Below, piece by piece: positions 61,064 to 64,000 of a stretch of DNA of 64,000 nt. The notes beneath the pieces are model-generated. The model saw nothing but the letters and a program-made list of their open reading frames with translations. It searched no databases and was not told the origin of the DNA. The translations under genes and the position numbers were made by a program. The stretch is taken from contig OY757025.1 in the NCBI GenBank assembly GCA_963580285.1, forward strand, positions 123,214,742 through 123,278,741. Reading direction: 5' to 3'. Each line of letters starts with the position of its first letter. Within the stretch, counting starts at the first letter, position 1. The stretch is from Lucinisca nassula. Taxonomy: Eukaryota > Mollusca > Bivalvia > Lucinida > Lucinidae.

Positions 61064-64000
61064 GTAAGTCTATGGAAGCTATAGAGCCCTGGGGTGTGGC
61101 CAATTTGGATCCCAGGGGCATAACTGGCAGGATTTATGTAGGTGGCCACTTGACATTGCTACATACTAAAAATCTAAGCTCTGGGCCTCATGGTTTCATA
61201 GAAGATTTTTTAAGTTTTTTTTTCCATTAGAAGTCTATTGGTGGTGATGAGCTTGGGAGTGGCCAATTTTGACCCCAGGGGCAGGGTTAGCAGGATTTAT
61301 GTAGCCGGCTATTTTATGTTGCTAGGTACTAAATATCTAAGTTCTGTGCTTCACAGTTTCTGAGAAGAAGATTTTTAAAGTTTTTTTTTCCATTATGAGT
61401 CTATGGGAGCTAAGGGGCCCCGGGCGTGGCCAATTGGGACCCCAGGGGCATAATTAGCAGGAAATATGTAGGTTACCACTTGCCGTTGCTACATGCTAAA
61501 TACCTGAGCTCTGGGCCCTGTGGTTTCAGAGAAGAAGATTTTTGAAGTTTTTTTTTCCAATATGAGTCTATGGGAGCTAAGGGGGTCCCAGGGTGTGGCC
61601 AATTTGGACCCCAGGGGCATGATTGGCCGGATTTATGTAGGTGACCACTTGTCATTGTTACATGCTAAATATCTAAGCTCTGGTCTCTGTGGTTTCAGAG
61701 AAGAACATTTTTGAAGCTTTTTTCCATTATGAGTCTATGGGAGATAAGGGGGTCCCAGGGTGTGGCCAATTTGAACCCCACAGACATGATTGGCAGGATT
61801 TATGTAGGTGACCACTTGCCATTGCTACATGCTATATATCTAAGCTCTGGGCCCTGTGGTTTCAGAGAAGAAGATTTTTGAAGCTTTTTTTTTCCATTAT
61901 GAGTCTATAGGAGCTAAGGGGCCCCGGGGCGTGGCCCATTTGGACCCCAGGGGCATGATTGGCAGGAATAATGTAGGTGACCACTTGCCGTTGCTACTTG
62001 CTAAATATCTTAGCTCTGTGGGCTGTGGTTTCAGAGAAGAAGATTTTTGAAGCTTTTTTCCATTATGAGTCTATGGGAGCAAAGGGGCCCCAGCGCGTGG
62101 TCCATTTTGAACCCAGGGGCATGATTGGCAGGAATTATGTAGGTGACCAACTGCTGTTGCTACATGCCATATATCTAAACTCTGGGCCCTGTGGTTTCAG
62201 AGAAAAAGATTTTTGAATCTTTTTTTCCATTATGAGTCTATGGGAGCTAAGGGGCCCCGGGGCGTGGCCCATTTGGACTCTAGGGGCATTTTTGGCAGGA
62301 TTTATGTAGGTGACCACTTGCCGTTGCTACATGCCAAATATCTCAGCTCTGGGCCCGGCGGTTTCAGAGATGAGATTTTTGAAGCTTTTTCCATTATGAG
62401 TCTATAGGAGCTAAAGGGCCCCGGGGCTTGGCCCATTTGGAACCCAGGGGCATGATTGGCAGGAATTATGTAGGTGACCACTTGCAGTTGCTACATGCTA
62501 CATATCTAAGCTCTGGGCCCTGTGGTTTCAGAGAAGAAGATTTTTGAAGCTTTTTTCTATTATGAGTCTTAAGGAGCTTAAGGGCCCCGGGGCGTGGCCC
62601 GTTTGGACCCCAGGGGCATGATTGGCAGGAATTATGTAGGTGACCACTTGCAGTTGCGACATGCTACATATCTAAGCTCTGGGCCCTGTGGTTTCAGAGA
62701 AGAAGATTTTTGAAGCTTTTTTTCCATTATGACTCTATGGGAGCTAAGGGCCCCGGTATGTGGCCAATTCTGACCCCAGGGGCATAATTGGCAGGAATTA
62801 TGTAGGTGACCACTTGCCGTTGCTACATGCTAAATACCTAAGCTCTGGGCCCTGTGGTTTCAGAGAAGAAGATTTTTGAAGCTTTTTTCCAGTATGAGTC
62901 AATGGGAGCGAAGGGGCCCCGGGATGTGGCTCATTTGGAACCCAGAGGCATGATTGGCAGGAATTATGTAGGTGACCACTTGCCGTTGCTACATGCTAAA
63001 TATCTAAGCTCTGGGCCCTGTGGTTTCAGAGAAGAAGATTTTTGAAGCTTTTTTTTCCATTATGAGTCTATGGGAGCGAAGGGGCCCCCGGGCATTGCCC
63101 ATTTGGAACCCAGGGGCATGATTGGCAGGAATTATATAGGTGACCACTGGCCGTTGCTACATGCTAAATATCTAAGCTCTGGGCCCTGTGGTTTCAGAGA
63201 AGAAGATTTTTGAAGCTTTTTTCCATTATGAGTCTTTAGGAGCTAAAGGGCCCCGGGGCGTGGCCCGTTTGGACCCTAGGGGCATGATTGGCAGGAATTA
63301 TGTAGGTGACCACTGGCCGTTGCTACATGCTAAACATCTAAGCTCTGGGCCCTGTGGTTTCAGAGAAGAAGATTTTTGAAGCTTTTTCTTCCATTATAAC
63401 TCTATGGGAGCTAAGGGGCCCAGGGTGTGGCCAATTTGGACCCCAGGGGCATGATTGGCAGGAATTATGTAGGTGACCACTTGCCATTGCTACATGCTAA
63501 ATACCTAAGCTCTGGGCCCTGTGGTTTCAGAGAAGAAGATTTTTGAAGCTTTTTTCCAGTATGAGTCTATGGGAGCGAAGGGGCCCCGGGGTGTGGCCCA
63601 TTTGGAACCCAGGGGCATGATTGGCAGGAATTATGTAGGTGACCACTTGTCGTTGCTACATGCTAAATATCTAAGCTCTGGGCCCTGTGGTTTCAGAGAA
63701 GAAGATTTTTGAAGCTTTTTTTTTCCATTATGAGTCTATGGGAGCGAAGGGGCCCCCGGGCATTGCCCATTTGGAACCCAGGGGCATGATTGTCAGGAAT
63801 TATATAGGTGACCACTGGCCGTTGTTACATGCTAAATATCTAAGCTCTGGGCCCTGTGGTTTCAGAGAAGAAGATTTTTGAAGCTTTTTTCCATTATGAG
63901 TCTTTAGGAGCAAAAGGGCCCCGGGGCGTGGCCCGTTTGGACCCTAGGGGCATGATTGGCAGGAATTATGTAGGTGACCACTGGCCGTTGCTACATGCTA

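Larger units (their letters stand above)
59723..64000 (+). mobile_element. Tandem-core element with ~167-bp satellite (runs off the window)
   Basis: Starts with AACAAGAGGGCCCAATGGCC, the inverse of the type of end seen at 29480-29500 in the 27-kb element. The core consists of units of 166-169 bp. GTTTCAGAGAAGAAG occurs near 61523, 61692, 61859, 62028 and 62194, then regularly to the edge. Each unit has TTTTTGAAGCTTTTTTCCAT, GAGTCTATGGGAGCTAAGGG and GGCATGATTGGCAGGA. From about 62570 a four-unit period appears. The repeated 60-70-codon frames are products of the array and end at different points, so they are not genes. Confidence 0.88.

Noticed and set aside
61520..63881. Recurring 60-65-codon frames beginning MVSEKKIFEAFF
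   Set aside because: One frame per 167-bp satellite unit. Recurrence comes from the array, and there is no sign of coding constraint.

Overview
This window looks like transposon- and satellite-rich DNA from a marine invertebrate, most likely a bivalve mollusc. That assignment is an inference. It rests on tandem-core elements of the pearl/CvA type known from bivalves, tRNA-derived SINEs, an I-group LINE and a Penelope/retrozyme-type hammerhead ribozyme. No host protein-coding gene could be supported. The only long coding sequence belongs to a retrotransposon, and most other open frames are chance readings through tandem repeats.

Layout. 1-7390: a 52-bp satellite with two unit variants and a duplicated block of about 55 units, ending in a short 49-bp minisatellite (7398-7590). 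7.9-23.5 kb: a mosaic of hairpin MITEs (called HP-MITE here), SINE families (called A to D here), a 236-bp MITE with 4-bp target duplications, a DDE-transposase scrap, a LINE reverse-transcriptase scrap and a 1.5-kb tandem-core element (17600-19144). 23.5-26.4 kb: AT-rich, repeat-poor DNA without a recognisable gene. 27.2-29.5 kb: another tandem-core element with 145-bp units. 29.5-38.2 kb: about four tandem copies of a composite repeat, each loaded with different nested insertions. One nested insertion is a 204-bp element carrying a complete hammerhead ribozyme motif on the minus strand (35702-35747). 38.8-39.9 kb: a roughly 350-bp tandem repeat.

40.4-57.7 kb: an I-group LINE (endonuclease, reverse transcriptase, RNase H, CCHC knuckle). 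It is split between endonuclease and reverse transcriptase by a 12,218-bp foldback transposon (41380-53597). That element is almost entirely one huge imperfect palindrome of 236-bp dimeric subrepeats. It has perfectly matching outer ends, a 10-nt central loop and a 9-bp target-site duplication (CTGCCATGG), with no coding capacity seen. This is the most striking object in the window. 57.9-59.3 kb: a 452-bp direct duplication and a short tail region. 59.7-64.0 kb: a satellite of about 167 bp with a four-unit higher-order period, interrupted by a SINE that is itself interrupted by a 5'-truncated retroposon.

How the parts relate: the window records serial nested insertion. Several layers are dated relative to each other by target-site duplications read directly from the sequence (SINE A, SINE B, SINE C, foldback, MITE). 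Parasites depend on partners not present here: SINEs on a LINE, the ribozyme element probably on a Penelope-like element, and the foldback element on a transposase, perhaps Mutator-like, encoded elsewhere. No bacterial-type operons, promoters, terminators or CRISPR arrays were seen.
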